Source of the DNA: Saprolegnia diclina VS20
Lineage: Eukaryota > Oomycota > Saprolegniomycetes > Saprolegniales > Saprolegniaceae
Length of the DNA stretch: 64,000 bases
Assembly: GCF_000281045.1 (NCBI RefSeq)
Contig: NW_008246130.1
Coordinates: 112,035 to 176,034, forward strand
Reading direction: 5' to 3'
Shown: piece after piece, positions 52,450 to 63,440 of the stretch
How the letters are laid out: each line of letters opens with the position of its first letter
Numbering within the stretch: the stretch's first letter is position 1
The notes under the pieces: generated by a model
The model's input: only the letters and a program-made list of their open reading frames with translations
Databases searched by the model: none
Told to the model about the DNA's origin: nothing
Position numbers and translations under genes: made by a program

Positions 52450-53914
52450 TTATGGGTCGTAGGGAACGAGGTCTTTTAGAAGAGCCAACTGAACGTCGCG
52501 CGGGGCCTGGAGGAAGGCCAAGCGTCGGAGGTCGTTGCGCCGCAGCTTGTAGATCGCATCGGCATACGCGTATAGACGTGGGACGAGGACGGACGACCAG
52601 AGGTCTCGGCGTCGCTGGCATACGCACGTTGTTGGGGCCACGGACGAGAGCGGGTATGCCCCCAGTTGGACGCGCGTCACGAGGATCGACGTCTGGTCGC
52701 TGTGCAGGCACTGGACCATGTCACCTTGACGGACGCGGAGCATCTTCATGTACACGGCCATCTGAATGCAGTCGTACAAGGGCACGGGGTCTCGGAACCG
52801 ATGCATCCTAATGGCCGGGTCAAGACGATGATTGCGAGTGGTTTGAAAGGACGGTACCGGTTCTTGACCTCGACAACTATCGGCTCGGTGCTCCACTCGT
52901 CGTTCTCGTCAATGTGCAGCACCTCGGTCGTGCCGTCGACCATGCCGCAGAGACTAAAGTAAAACGACTTGATCGAGAGATTTCGGTCCGTATCATCAAT
53001 TTCGTCGTCCTCGTCGTCGATCGTGTCGTTGGGGTTGAGATTGAGATTCAAATTGACGGATTTCGGTCGTTGTAGCTTCCTTTTTGAGATTGCGAGTCGC
53101 TCAATGCAGTCTTCGAGGGCTTCGGCGCGGGCGCAGGCGCAGTTGGCGTCGGCGAGCACTGACACTTGGTCCAAGTCTGGCAACAGGACATAGTAGTACG
53201 TGTCGTTGGAGGCCGAGACCGTGAGCCTGGATGATGCAAACCATTAGCGCAACGTTCTGTGCGAACGAGCTTTCGCCTACCCCGTGCGCGCTTCGTACGT
53301 CTACATACCAATAAGCATCTTAGTCATGTGACTAGAATGGTATCATACCGCGACGGCGATGTTTTCGTTGCGCTTGCCGACGTTAACGCGAAGCTTCTCG
53401 TGGAGTCCGTCCCGCAGCGCCTTGGCTTCAATGGCGCTGAGCTTCTTCGCTTGTTGAGCGCTCGCTGCGATGGCTCCGACATTAGCAGCGAGGGTGTTGG
53501 CCGTCGTGATGTTGGCTGTCGACGTCTCGGTCGCCCAACGCAGGATCTTGGCAAGCGACGCCGTGGCTCCCGACCTGTGCATGAGGTCATCGAGCTCCTC
53601 GTCCTTGGACACGAGCTGCAAGCCAAGGACGCGTGCATCGAGCGCTAAAAGCGGCGCGAGGTCTTGGTAGACGTACTACACGACAATGTGACGGAAACCA
53701 TACAACAGAGAATGCTGCAGACCTCGAGGAAGATCTCGATGGCATCGCCAAACTCGTGCAGGCCCACGACGTTGGCTACGCGAGACGCCGAGAGTCGAAG
53801 CTTGGCTGACGCGACGGCGGGCGCGAGCGCAGCGTACTCTTCGCCGGTGGCCATGGCCCCTGGCAGGCTCGTGGCCGTGGTTGTCCCTGGCGGGCTCGCC
53901 ATCGCCTGCTGCAT
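52450..53914 (-). CDS. predicted PD-(D/E)XK nuclease (RecB/YqaJ-like), five exons
   Basis: Exons 53914-53723, 53675-53349, 53300-53281, 53226-52858 and 52807-52450 (introns 47, 48, 54 and 50 nt) give 421 aa. The N-terminal part has LRLSASRVANVVGLHEFGD and YVYQDL, like the SAS..A...G motif at the start of YqaJ-type exonucleases. The catalytic set is GMVDG (Asp about 277), VVEVKNR (Glu 299, Lys 301) and IQMAVYMKML (Gln 318, Tyr 322), i.e. the RecB-family GxxD, ExK and QxxxY motifs in the right order and spacing. An Asp/Glu-rich insert precedes them. The 20-nt exon 3 and each junction keep frame. The biological role is unknown. Start could also be 53902. Confidence 0.75.
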
Positions 53915-53988
53915 GGATTTCCACCTGCATCCGGATTGGCCGGAACCACGACCCGCCGCTGCGTGATTGGTGCATACAGTTGCGTGCG
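53915..53988. promoter_or_regulatory. 74-bp bidirectional promoter
   Basis: Separates the start codons of the nuclease gene and IMP1. It holds two reverse CCAAT boxes (53935-53939 and 53966-53970); the first overlaps a TCCGGAT element (53930-53936). Confidence 0.5.
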
Positions 53989-54596
53989 ATGAGCCAGCTG
54001 CAGCGGCTTGCGTGGAATGGCCTGCGCATCGGCACCGGCGCCTACTGCCTCAAGACGTACGTCGGCGACATCATCCTCGGCCTCGGGCCGTCCATGACGC
54101 CAACGATCCCAGATGGCACCATCTTGCTCGTGGACCGCCTCTCGCTGCGCTGGAGACCCGTAGCCGCCGGCGACGTCGTCCTCGCCTACTCGCCCGTGAA
54201 GCCCGAGGCTTCCATGTGCAAGCGTGTCATCGCCATGGTATGATTCGCAGCATGCTATGGCTTGCACCTTCGATCGTGTCTTGATGGCCCACGTAGGAAG
54301 GTCAAGTCGTCAAGCGCCGACCCGTCGGCGATGCCACCGAGCCCGACACGATCACGGTACGCCCGATCCATGTCGTTTTCCAGCGCTGAACACGAGATGC
54401 GTAGATTCCGCCGGGGCATGTCTGGGTCGAAGGCGACAACTCGGGCATGTCGGTCGACTCGCGCCACTTTGGGCCCATCCCGCTCGCCCTCGTCTTTGGC
54501 CGCGTCGCGTTCACGGTACAAACTCGCCTTTGACTGGCGTCCATCTCACTCGGCTCCACCTTGTAGCTCTGGCCCAGCTGCGCCCGCGTGCGCTAA
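53989..54596 (+). CDS. IMP1: mitochondrial inner membrane peptidase subunit 1 (IMP1-like)
   Basis: S26-family signal peptidase that trims inner-membrane and intermembrane-space proteins. Exons 53989-54237, 54297-54356, 54405-54515 and 54567-54596 (introns 59, 48 and 51 nt) give 149 aa. The catalytic Ser is in [14 protein letters not shown] (Ser 35) and the catalytic Lys in CKRVIAM (Lys 78). Box E is [19 protein letters not shown] followed by [13 protein letters not shown] and a C-terminal LWP, as in IMMP1L. A short N-terminal hydrophobic segment serves as the membrane anchor. The small last exon (10 codons with stop) is supported by the family's W-P ending. Confidence 0.92.
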
Positions 54597-54889
54597 GCAG
54601 CCTTATGAAACAACGAAGATAGATTGCAGCATCGATATCTTGCCTATTCGGGTTTCTCTCGCGGTGGTTTAGAGACCATTGTTGCGTCCAACGCCAGAGG
54701 TTCTCGCATGGTTGCCCCGATGAATCGCACGAGTTGCTACACTGCTTGACCCACAATCAGGTGAAAGAAGCGCGTGCAAATACTCTATTCTACTTGCACA
54801 CCGCGCCCATGCTTCCAAAACTAGTTGAAAAGCACAAAGCCCAATTGACGGCAGCGGCGAGTCGCTCGACGACGGCAGTTGACGTGTCA

Positions 54890-57800
54890 TCATTCAACCG
54901 TATTTACGTCGTCGGTTGCTACAACGTCGACTGTCATCGACGCACACGTCGTGTCGTCCGACACCATCGCCGAAACTCGAAACTGGCCTGTCTGTAAGAA
55001 CGCCACCTGGAAGACATGCACCTGGATCGGGTCAAGCACGGTGTACTCGAGCGCGCCTGCCAGCAAGCAAGTCGCGGCCGACGTTGGTTCGTTTGTCACG
55101 GCGTCCGTCACGGTGACCGCCACAACCAGCTCAACATTCGCACAGTCTTCAACCGACGTTGCGACGTGAACCTCGTAAAAGGTGCCCAGCTTCCATGCAT
55201 CCCGTGCGTCGGTGGTCAGCGCAATGGACGCAGGCGCCTCGGGCACTGGTGGTCGCTCGGGCACTGGTGGTCGCTCGGGCACCAGCAGCGCGCCGCTGGC
55301 GCTCCCGTCGGTCGTTTCCCACGGCAGACGCTGGCACTCGGTTGACGGCAAAGCCACGTTCATGACACTTTGCGGCGCAATGACCGCTCCATCGACACAA
55401 AATGGAATGTCCGCAGCGTTCCAGACAGCGACGCCATTGGTGGACGGGGCGCCGAGGACCGAGACGCCGGCGCGCACGTGCACGCGGAGCACGGTTGTGC
55501 TTTCGCGGTACCACTCGGGGTCTCGCCCGCGGTACAAGGCTCGCAGCTTGACGTCGACAACGTCCGGACGCGTCGACTCAATGCGCAATGGCAGAGGCAG
55601 CGTCGCTTGAGGCGGCAGCCATCGCTAGCACACACATTGACAACCATGCAAATAGACATTTATGATGGCGTACGTCCACGTCCAGTGCGACAGCGTCCCA
55701 AGCAATGCCAAAATCAGAGATGGCGACGCGACCCGGGGCACCGGGAGTGACCATGGTCGTGATTGGGGCGTGGAACCCGTCGGTCTGCCGGTGCACCGAC
55801 AGCAGCAGTGTCACGTCGTCCATGCTTTGCGTCGTTGATGCGTTGCGCAGCGAGATGGGCAGCACGCAGTCTTCGTTAGCAAAGAGCGTCACCGGTCGAT
55901 CGGCGCCTTTCCAGTCGGCCACCGCTATCGCATCGACGACCTGCAGGCACACGGGTCGGGGCAAGAGATACCTACGTAGCACCATTGAGTGGTCTGATAG
56001 AAGAGCTATTCGATTGAATCAAGCGTACTGGAGCATTTGCTGGGGCAAGACGCAGTTGATGCCTTCGAGAACAAGGTCGCCGACGGCTTGAGGGCGCAGC
56101 GTCAAGCGTATCGAAGCTCGCTCTTGGCGCGGTGTAAGACTCGCGGCGGCAGGGTACGCGAGCATGTGGCCGCTGCAGTACGCTTGAAGCCGCGGCAGCA
56201 CCAATGCAATGTCCAGTGGGTTGGCTGCCTCAACTTGAATGGCCACGAGGTCGCCGAGCGCGTAGACGTACGATGTCGCTACGGTCGTTGCCGACGTCGC
56301 TGTCTTTGCCTGGAACGGGTTGTACATGAACGTAGCTTTGGCCGCGACAGGGTCCAAGAGGCGGCGAACGTCGGCCGCAGACACGAGCGGGCGTGGCGCC
56401 AACGGTGTCATCGAGCGAACATCCAGCAGCCGATGCAGGAGCGGGATGACCGTTCGAGTGCGGCTCGCGGGGTCCGACTGCAGTAGCGCCCAGCACGCGC
56501 CTTGCCACATCGCCACGTCAACGTCAGTGTGCAGTTCCAAGAATGGCGTCTCGGCGTCAGCGCTCTTGTCGGTGGTGTCATTACGCCGGTGGGTTTCTTT
56601 CGCGCTGTCCGAGACACCAAAGCTCGTTTGGACGTTGAGGACCGCCGTCATGAGCTGCCGTGGCGTCGAGAGGAGGCGCGGTGTCGTTGCTGCGACCGCC
56701 ATCGTTGTCGGCAGATGCTTGACGCCAAAGAAACTCGCGTTCGCCAAGGCCTTGCGCACGTCTTTCTCGTACAGTGGCGGCGGCGCGTAGTAGACGCTCT
56801 GCGTTTTCGCGTGCAGCGGCGCCGGCACACGATCGGTCTCGGATGTTGACGAGAACGGCTCGAGAAAGCCGTCGTTCCAAATGTTGGACGGCATTTGTGG
56901 CGTATCCGTAGCGGGCTCCGTGTCCCGTCGCAGCGCCGTGAGCAGCTGCAGGAGTGAGAGTGCGTAGCTCACAATCGTGTCGGGCGACGCTTGGCAAATT
57001 CGAGCGATCGCGACCAGCTGGCGCAGCACGAGAAACCGCAAGTGGACCCAGCTCGTCGCGTCGTCGAGAAGCCCGAGCGCGATTTGATCGAGGAAGAGCG
57101 CCGCGCGGAGGTCAGCGACCTTTGGCGGCGACGCAAGGCGGTGCTTGTACACGAGGAGCGACGCAGCTTCGTGAAGGAAGAACGCCTGCTTCCGCACGTA
57201 GCGCAAGTGACCGCACTGCGCCGCCATCTCGAGCAAATGCTGCAACCGGAGGTCCACCGAGAGCGACGAGAAGCAGGTGATGAGCCGTCCGTGGGTCTCG
57301 AGCGCAAGCTGCCGGACCCAAACCGCTTCGTCGACGGTGCCTACCAAAACAAAACTCAATTTCACGCCAAACAGTGCGTATTCCAACCTTTTTGAGTCGA
57401 GAGGCGGGCATGCACGGCCACGTAGTACTCGCCAATGGCCGACACCAAGCGCGCTACGAGGCCAAAGCAGTGTGCCTTGGCATACAACACGATGGCCTCG
57501 GACGCTTTCTCAATGACTTCGACGTTGAGTTTCACATTGGTCGCGTTACCACCTACTGAGGTTCAGAAACGAGCATACGATCGTCGGGCACCTGGAAAGG
57601 GTGGCGCCATGAGCAGCACGAGGCTCGTCACGTAGCCTTCGAGCGCCGCTGCAAGCCAGAGCGTGTCGCTGAACGAGCTCGACGCCCGGCGCTCGTCGTC
57701 GCGTAGGCCGTCGAGGGCCGAGAGGTAAAACTCGAGGGCGTCGCTAAAGCACCCGAGGAGGAGGCTGTAGTCGCCCATAAGCTTGCGCTGCCGCATGATC

Positions 57801-58742
57801 ATGCGCCGTCGGCCGCGCGGCTCCTTCTCCAGCAGTCCTAGCAAGCCCGTGCCTACGTACACATCCAAATAGAAACGAGTCTTAAGCCAGCGCCAGCGTA
57901 CCGCCGCCCGACGACGGCGCCGATGCTGTCGAGGTCGATGGGACCATCGAGCCCGACCGCGTTCGCCCCGGCGTCGCTGCCACTGGTAGCGCTTGCAAAG
58001 GAATGGACGCAGACGCAACACCATCTTGGAGCGGATCGACTTGCGTGTGCAGCAGCCCGAGCTGCGCGTCGGCGGTCGCTTGGTCGGTCGCGGCCGCGGT
58101 GCCCGTCTGCTGGTGCTGTCGCACAGCCGCGCGTATCAAGCTTTCAAGCGACATGAGAATCGTGACGGTGAGCGAGTCCAGCACGACTTGGAGGTGCAGC
58201 GACACCTAGCGACACACGGCGAGAGATTAATAAGACGAAGCAATTGTCGGTACCGTCGTGTGGCCGTCGGACAAGGGCGCGGCGAGCGGGAACATGACGA
58301 GGTTGTCGAGCACGGCGACGTCGTCGAGCGTGCCAGCGCCAAACGCATGCTCAAAGGCAAAGCACTTGTGGGCGATTGTCGTTGGAAACTGCGCCGCGAC
58401 CGTCGTAAAGTGGTGGTACGCTTCCCGGAGGTTCTCGGTCGTCGGGCAGTGGCAGATGCCAAGGAGTGCCAGCGGGCGGCGCGATGCATGAACCTCTTCG
58501 CATGGCACATGGAGCACCTGGTTCATGTCGAGGAAGCGGTACTTGATCGCTTGGGAGCTCTCCCACGAGAGCGACCGGAACGGCGAGAGCTCGGTGCTGT
58601 AGCCGCCCGGCCGCGTCAAGCTGCTGATCGGGATCACAGCCGCGCTCTGGAGGACGCCCATGTACTCTTCGTAGAGCTCCATCGAGAGGTTCCCGACGGG
58701 CATCGTGTACACCAAGATCTCGGCGTTCGCATGCAGCCCCAT
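54890..58742 (-). CDS. TRAPPC9: TRAPP II subunit TRAPPC9/Trs120
   Basis: Part of the TRAPP II exchange factor for Golgi and endosomal Rabs. Exons 58742-58254, 58205-57902, 57852-57592, 57552-57388, 57340-56029, 55971-55674 and 55624-54890 (introns 48, 49, 39, 47, 57 and 49 nt) give 1187 aa, near the human 1148. The N-terminus has ILVYTMPVGNLSMELYEEYM and FRSLSWESSQAIKYRFLD. Then the family signature RQRKLMGDYSLLLGCFSDAL followed by LWLAAALEGYVTSLVLL, a helical solenoid through exon 5, and beta-sandwich-like C-terminal domains. A repeated VPERPPVPERPPVPEAP occurs near the C-terminus. All seven exons join in phase. The ATG at 58742 is preferred because family similarity starts there. Confidence 0.9.
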
Positions 58743-58833
58743 GCCGATGCTGCCGACGCTGGCAATATGCAAGTGGGATCCTCCGGATAATCCACTCGGC
58801 AGACCGGATACGGTGCCAGTTGCGGTTTTCCCG
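58743..58833. promoter_or_regulatory. 91-bp bidirectional promoter with CCGGATA elements
   Basis: Between the start codons of TRAPPC9 and the coiled-coil gene. TCCGGATA lies at 58792-58799 and CCGGATA at 58804-58810, the same motif as at the HDDC2/PDZ promoter. Confidence 0.5.
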
Positions 58834-59388
58834 ATGCAGTACGCCGGCTCCGAGGACCACGTCGCGCACCTAAAGCACGTCCTGGAGACCAAGAAGGCGC
58901 ACGAGCTGGGGCAGATCCAGGCGCGCGCGAGCTTACGAGTGCGTGGCGCCAGCGTCGTGTACGCTCAGGCGGTCGACGCAGCTACGCGGCGCTACGAGGC
59001 GCAGGTCCAAGCACTCAGGACGCAGCTCCTCGAAGACCTCACCGCCGAGCTCAGAATGCTGCGAGAGAACCGCGACGGTGTCACGCTCCTTCGAAAAGGC
59101 CTGAGCCGTGCCGCGCGCACACACCGAGCGGTGCCCGACGACGACCGGAGTATGCCCGAGGTCCCGGCGTCCAAGGTTCCCGTCGACACGCTGTCGTCTG
59201 TGCTCGTGACCAACCGGTCGCATCGGCAAAAAGCGCTGGGTCTGCACCGATATGCTTCCTCCCAAGCGTTCAAAACGGCGCCCGCCCCGGCCTTCTTAGC
59301 CGACGATCTGGCTGAAATCGCCGTCGCCGTCGTCTCTAAGCGCCAGCGACTGGCAACATATCCCGACAGCCGAGTGAGCACCAGATAA
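58834..59388 (+). CDS. coiled-coil protein, possibly Sds3/BRMS1-like
   Basis: Single exon, 184 aa from the ATG at 58834 (MQYAGSEDH). The first 110 residues form a long charged helix (HVLETKKAHELGQIQARASL; DAATRRYEAQVQALRTQLLE; LRMLRENRDGVTLLRKGL). The arrangement vaguely recalls Sds3-like proteins of histone deacetylase complexes, but I could not confirm a signature. The remaining part is basic and probably disordered. The frame is open upstream into the TRAPPC9 start, which would not be used. Confidence 0.6.
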   Translation: MQYAGSEDHVAHLKHVLETKKAHELGQIQARASLRVRGASVVYAQAVDAATRRYEAQVQALRTQLLEDLTAELRMLRENRDGVTLLRKGLSRAARTHRAVPDDDRSMPEVPASKVPVDTLSSVLVTNRSHRQKALGLHRYASSQAFKTAPAPAFLADDLAEIAVAVVSKRQRLATYPDSRVSTR

Positions 59389-59746
59389 GTTGGACCCACC
59401 GCGTTATCGTATGTATCTTGTACACTCCAGTTGTTTGCGTCGAGCAATGGGCCACATTGCAGTGCTTCCTAGCTAAATGTCCTCGCTACAGTGGTCACGT
59501 GCTAATACATTCTACACAGAGCCAATGCACTGCAGACGCACGTCCTGTAGGACCTGCGAGTCTGTACAAGATCTTCACCCTGTTGGAGATGCCTTACGCA
59601 CCAACGCCGCTGTCGCCTTGGGCCAAGCGAGACCCGTCACTCGTTCCGGCGCGACGTCAAAGCCATTTGCATTTTCAATCCAAAATCAAAGTGCAATGTA
59701 GAGTGAATGGCTTCTCGAGCACGACTTGTCGTCGACGCCGTCTAGC
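59389..59746. other. intergenic between convergent genes
   Basis: About 360 bp between two facing stop codons. No gene is seen. Confidence 0.45.
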
Positions 59747-61216
59747 TTAGCGCTCACGAAGGCAACGCGGGCACTGGCACTCAAACTTGTACTCGCTACG
59801 AACATCAGATCAGACCAACGAGGACACGCGCCATACACATACCGCAGGTCGTGCGTGCGCGCTTCGACGTCCTGCTCCGTTTCAATGTACGCAATGCAGA
59901 GCTCGTCGCCCGTCTGCACGAATAAAGGATGAATATAACGATAATCGGAGCCAAAACAACGTACCGCGATTGGCGCCAAGGCGACGACGGTCGCGAGACC
60001 ATTCGACTCGTAGCAGACAGCAACGTTGGGTTCGCAGCTGTGGTTCATCGTGCACACAAGCGAGAAGAGCGCCGTGCCATCCAAGTCGGGGTACATGATA
60101 TCGTCGTCTTCGTCTTCCTCTTCTTCGTGTTCGTCGGCATCGTCGTCCTCATCTTGGTCGTCGTCGTTGTCCATGTGCATCTTGACTTGGACACGCACTT
60201 GGGTCTCGACAACGTCGAGCCACGCCGCAATCTCGGCATCGCCCGAGTCTTCGTAGCGCTCGGCGAGAAGCGAGAGTGGGTGGCGCACCTCCATGCTGAT
60301 GTTGTTCATCTCAAACATGCCAACGACGTTGGCGAAAAAATCGACCGAGAGAAATCCGTTGGCCACGCCATCAGACACGACGTTTTCCCAGTGCAGGGCG
60401 CTCATAAAGTCCGAAGTCTCGTCCGGGTGCGGCTCGTGCAACACCAAGTGCGCCGAGTTGAAGCGAAGACCGTCCATGAAGAGCGCAAAGGTCTCTTCGA
60501 GAAGGTGGCGGAAGATGCCGCAGTACTCGTCCATGCTCTGGCCTTCCTCGAGGTCCTCTTCCGAGGCCACGACCTGCGCAGCGAGTGAGACACAAGGTGG
60601 TTTGAAATTGTCGTGCTACCTCCCACCACGGCAGCTTGCAAAACATATCGACGGGTCGACGCGCGGCCGCCATGTCCTGGTCCTTGGCGTACGCGACGCT
60701 GATGCGGCCGAGCACTTGCGCTGCGAGGAGGAAGATCTCGTTTGTGTCTACCATCCGTTGTTGCAGCGTCAAACAGGACATGCACTCTACCGATCGCGTG
60801 CTGCAGAAAGTCGTGCATCGGCGTGTCCGGGTGCCCCGTGCAAAGCACGCAGTGGTAGCGTTCCCAGGCCGCAGACCGGCACGTCGGCGAGCAATAGATG
60901 GCGCCGCAAGCGCAGGTGCACTTGCCGTTCACGGGCACCTTGCCCACGAGCTGGTTGGGCAGCGGCGGCACGGCGCCGACCTCGACGTGCAGCACATGGG
61001 CGAGCTGCTGCTCGATCGAACCGACAATAACGTGGCAGTTTTCGCAGCCTTGGACAAGCGACTACAAGCAGCTTTCTTCTCACGTGGTCCATTGCACACA
61101 AAGTCTACCTGGTTGGGCACGTGCTGCATCGAGACGAACGGCATCTCATTGAAGAGGGGCTCGCCCGGCACAAAAGATTTGGTCGCGAAGAGCGCTTTAC
61201 CCTTGGACGCAGTCAT
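59747..61216 (-). CDS. SET-domain methyltransferase with MYND-like finger (SMYD/ATXR2-like)
   Basis: Predicted protein-lysine methyltransferase. Exons 61216-61109, 61061-60791, 60747-60620, 60573-59965, 59913-59843 and 59795-59747 (introns 47, 43, 46, 51 and 47 nt) give 411 aa. The SET domain is split: GKALFATKSFVPGEPLFNE at the N-terminus, then an inserted zinc finger (CENCHV; CTCACGAIYCSPTCRSAAWE; RYHCVLC), then an acidic linker and the SET core TMNHSCEPNVAV with TGDELCIAYIE. The post-SET cysteines are in YKFECQCPRC, seen only after splicing the last exon. The 51-nt intron before TGDELC keeps frame if retained. The layout matches SMYD proteins and plant ATXR2. Targets unknown. Confidence 0.88.
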
Positions 61217-62435
61217 GTCATAGCTACGCTACAGCGTTAGCACCACCAACTATGTCGCTCTGGCGCACCGAATGGGCTTGCCCGCGGCAAGGTCCGCAAA
61301 GTACGTCGTCGTTGTCGTCTCGGTCGGCGAGGCCATCGTCGTTTGAAGACCCGAAGCCATTGGCCATGCGTAAGCCAATCAAATACGACTGCAATTCCCA
61401 ACAGCCAATCCAGTCTCCGTATGGCCGATCCAGGTCGTGCTTTACCTTGCTGATCGCATTTCGGTTCACTATGACCGACTTTCGTCCCTGTTTGATATGT
61501 CTATCTTACAGTCAAGCAAGCTTGTATTACGGACGGACGTCTGTCGACGGCGTTGATGGCTGCTTTCTCTGCTGCTTCAGACTGCACCGAAAGCCTTGCG
61601 CATGACGCTGAGCGTTGTACAAGAATGGCCCACGGTGCCCAAGCCTTGCGTGGTGTTCTTCTAGTTACTCTTAGTACTGATTTGGGTGAGGCCGAGCAAC
61701 TCCACGCCGGCTCTTGTGTGTTCCAAGTAGTTTGTGGCGTCGTTGTTGAAGCGGGTCGTCGGTGGCTTGTGGCGTCGTCCCATGCATGTCCACGAGCCAA
61801 ATGCTATCCAAGGCCGAGTCAAAGCTCTAGAGCTGAATGTCCCTACATGAGGCGGGTCCCATCAATGTCCCTGGACGTTGCACGCGACTCCCCGTTCTCT
61901 CCACGTTAGCGCCCTCGAAGGCGATGGTTAGAGACGCAAAGGCCGCCCCAAACGTCAACGCTGGACCTTTGGTTTCGAGTCGTCCAACGCCATGTCAAGC
62001 ACGGGGCTGGATAGGTGCTGTACGAGTGCGTGGCAGACTGCCGTAGCGTCATCGCCACAGGGCGCAGCTGGCATGGGCCCAACAATCAAGCGCGAGACGT
62101 TGCAGACCAAACGACGGACGCTGCGTGCAGGGCTGTAGCACCATCCGACCACTTGCTCTGCTCGCGTGCAAGTACGTTTACATCGACAGCACACGAAGCT
62201 TGGCTTCGCAGCTACGCGATGGATAATGCGAGCTGTGCCTTCATCCATGGCCGTGACGATGTGACACGAGGCGCCGCGAAGCTTCAGCCGCCGCCAGCGA
62301 ACTTCCGCGGATTAGCCCATGGGCGAGGCTCTCGCGATCATGGCGGGACGTGTCGCACATATGCCACCTGTATGAGGCCAAAAATAATCCTTTCTCGAAA
62401 CCGCCTCATCGGTTGTTCCCAGAAAGGCCAACTCG
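61217..62435. other. 1.2-kb interval without a supported gene
   Basis: A minus-strand ATG frame of 97 codons (62248-61955) with a Cys-rich start (FVCCRCKRTCTR) and a plus-strand frame at 61553-61909 are both possible exons, but neither splices into anything recognisable. The SET gene promoter should lie at the left and that of the membrane protein at the right. Confidence 0.3.
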
Positions 62436-63311
62436 ATGATGCTGGCGGTCGCGAGTGCGCCGCCACAGTCGCCGCGGGTGCTGGACAATGCGCTGCATCA
62501 GCGCATCCGACGCATCTTCTTTGGCCTGTACACGACGCAGCTCGTGCTGCAGGTGGCCGTCGTTTCGATCCTCGAGGGCGCCGTCTCGAGCGTCTCGCTC
62601 GACAACATTGTGATTGGGAAGCAGTACATTTGGGTCTTTGTCGTGATCCTTCTCCTCTGCCTCTTCATCTTGTACCAAAAGCGGTGCCCGTATCCTGCAA
62701 GCCTCGGCGTCTTGAGCACATACACGGCCGTGCAAGGCGTGATCTTGGCCGACCTCGACCACCGCGCGACGATCCCGATCTGCCTCGCGTTCTGCGTCTC
62801 GTTCTTGGCCACGGTCGTCGTCATGGGCGCTATCTCGCAGTACGTCACGTCGCCGACGACGCTCGTGTGCTACCGCAACGCAGGTGTTGCGTCGCTTCTC
62901 GTGGTGGCACTTATCGCGACGGCCGTCAACTTTGGCGCCAACCTCTTTGCCTACCCGGTCTTTCTCGGCTGGATCGGGACGCTCGTCTTCTTTGGGCTCT
63001 GGGTCACGTACGTGGCGTCGCGCATTTCGTACAAGTTTACGCAGTACCTCAAGTACAACGAGCCGCACCGCGTGATGCTCTACTACACGGACATCATGCT
63101 CTTCGTCTTCTTCATGTTCTCGCTCGTCTTTAGCTGCATCGCGTTCGAAGGGTGCGCGTGCTGCGGTGCGTCGGACGACATCCCAGGCGTCATCGACTTC
63201 CGCTTCCCGCTCGACCCGTCGTCCGCCACTGTGGTCGTGCTGCGGCCCAATGCCGTCCAGCCCGATACCGACAAGGCGCCCAACACGACCGAGGTCATCG
63301 CACGCTCCTAA
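62436..63311 (+). CDS. multi-pass membrane protein, possibly TMBIM/BAX-inhibitor-like
   Basis: Single exon, 291 aa, with about seven hydrophobic helices: LYTTQLVLQVAVVSILEG, YIWVFVVILLLCLFIL, LGVLSTYTAVQGVILA, ICLAFCVSFLATVVVMGAIS, ASLLVVALIATAVNFGAN, LGWIGTLVFFGLWVTYVAS and IMLFVFFMFSLVFSCIAF. The opening RIRRIFFGLYTTQLVLQ resembles the IRR.F..VY..L..QL block of the TMBIM (BAX inhibitor-1/lifeguard) family, a calcium-leak and cell-death-regulating group, though the later family motifs are weak. The C-terminal 50 residues are hydrophilic. I rate the family call as tentative, the membrane topology as firm. Confidence 0.75.
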   Translation: MMLAVASAPPQSPRVLDNALHQRIRRIFFGLYTTQLVLQVAVVSILEGAVSSVSLDNIVIGKQYIWVFVVILLLCLFILYQKRCPYPASLGVLSTYTAVQGVILADLDHRATIPICLAFCVSFLATVVVMGAISQYVTSPTTLVCYRNAGVASLLVVALIATAVNFGANLFAYPVFLGWIGTLVFFGLWVTYVASRISYKFTQYLKYNEPHRVMLYYTDIMLFVFFMFSLVFSCIAFEGCACCGASDDIPGVIDFRFPLDPSSATVVVLRPNAVQPDTDKAPNTTEVIARS

Positions 63312-63440
63312 GCCCGAGCATCCTTCGCTAGGTAGACCATATTTGTTCACGATGATACATTGTCTGTTTCCGCTATCCGCACGAGCTAAGCAAGGCCAGA
63401 AGCGCGACACGAGTGTCTGCAAGTCGTCGTTGGCGATCGC

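Noticed and set aside
61955-62248. Cys-rich 97-codon ATG frame on the minus strand
   Set aside because: The cysteine pattern fits no finger I know and no splice partner was found.
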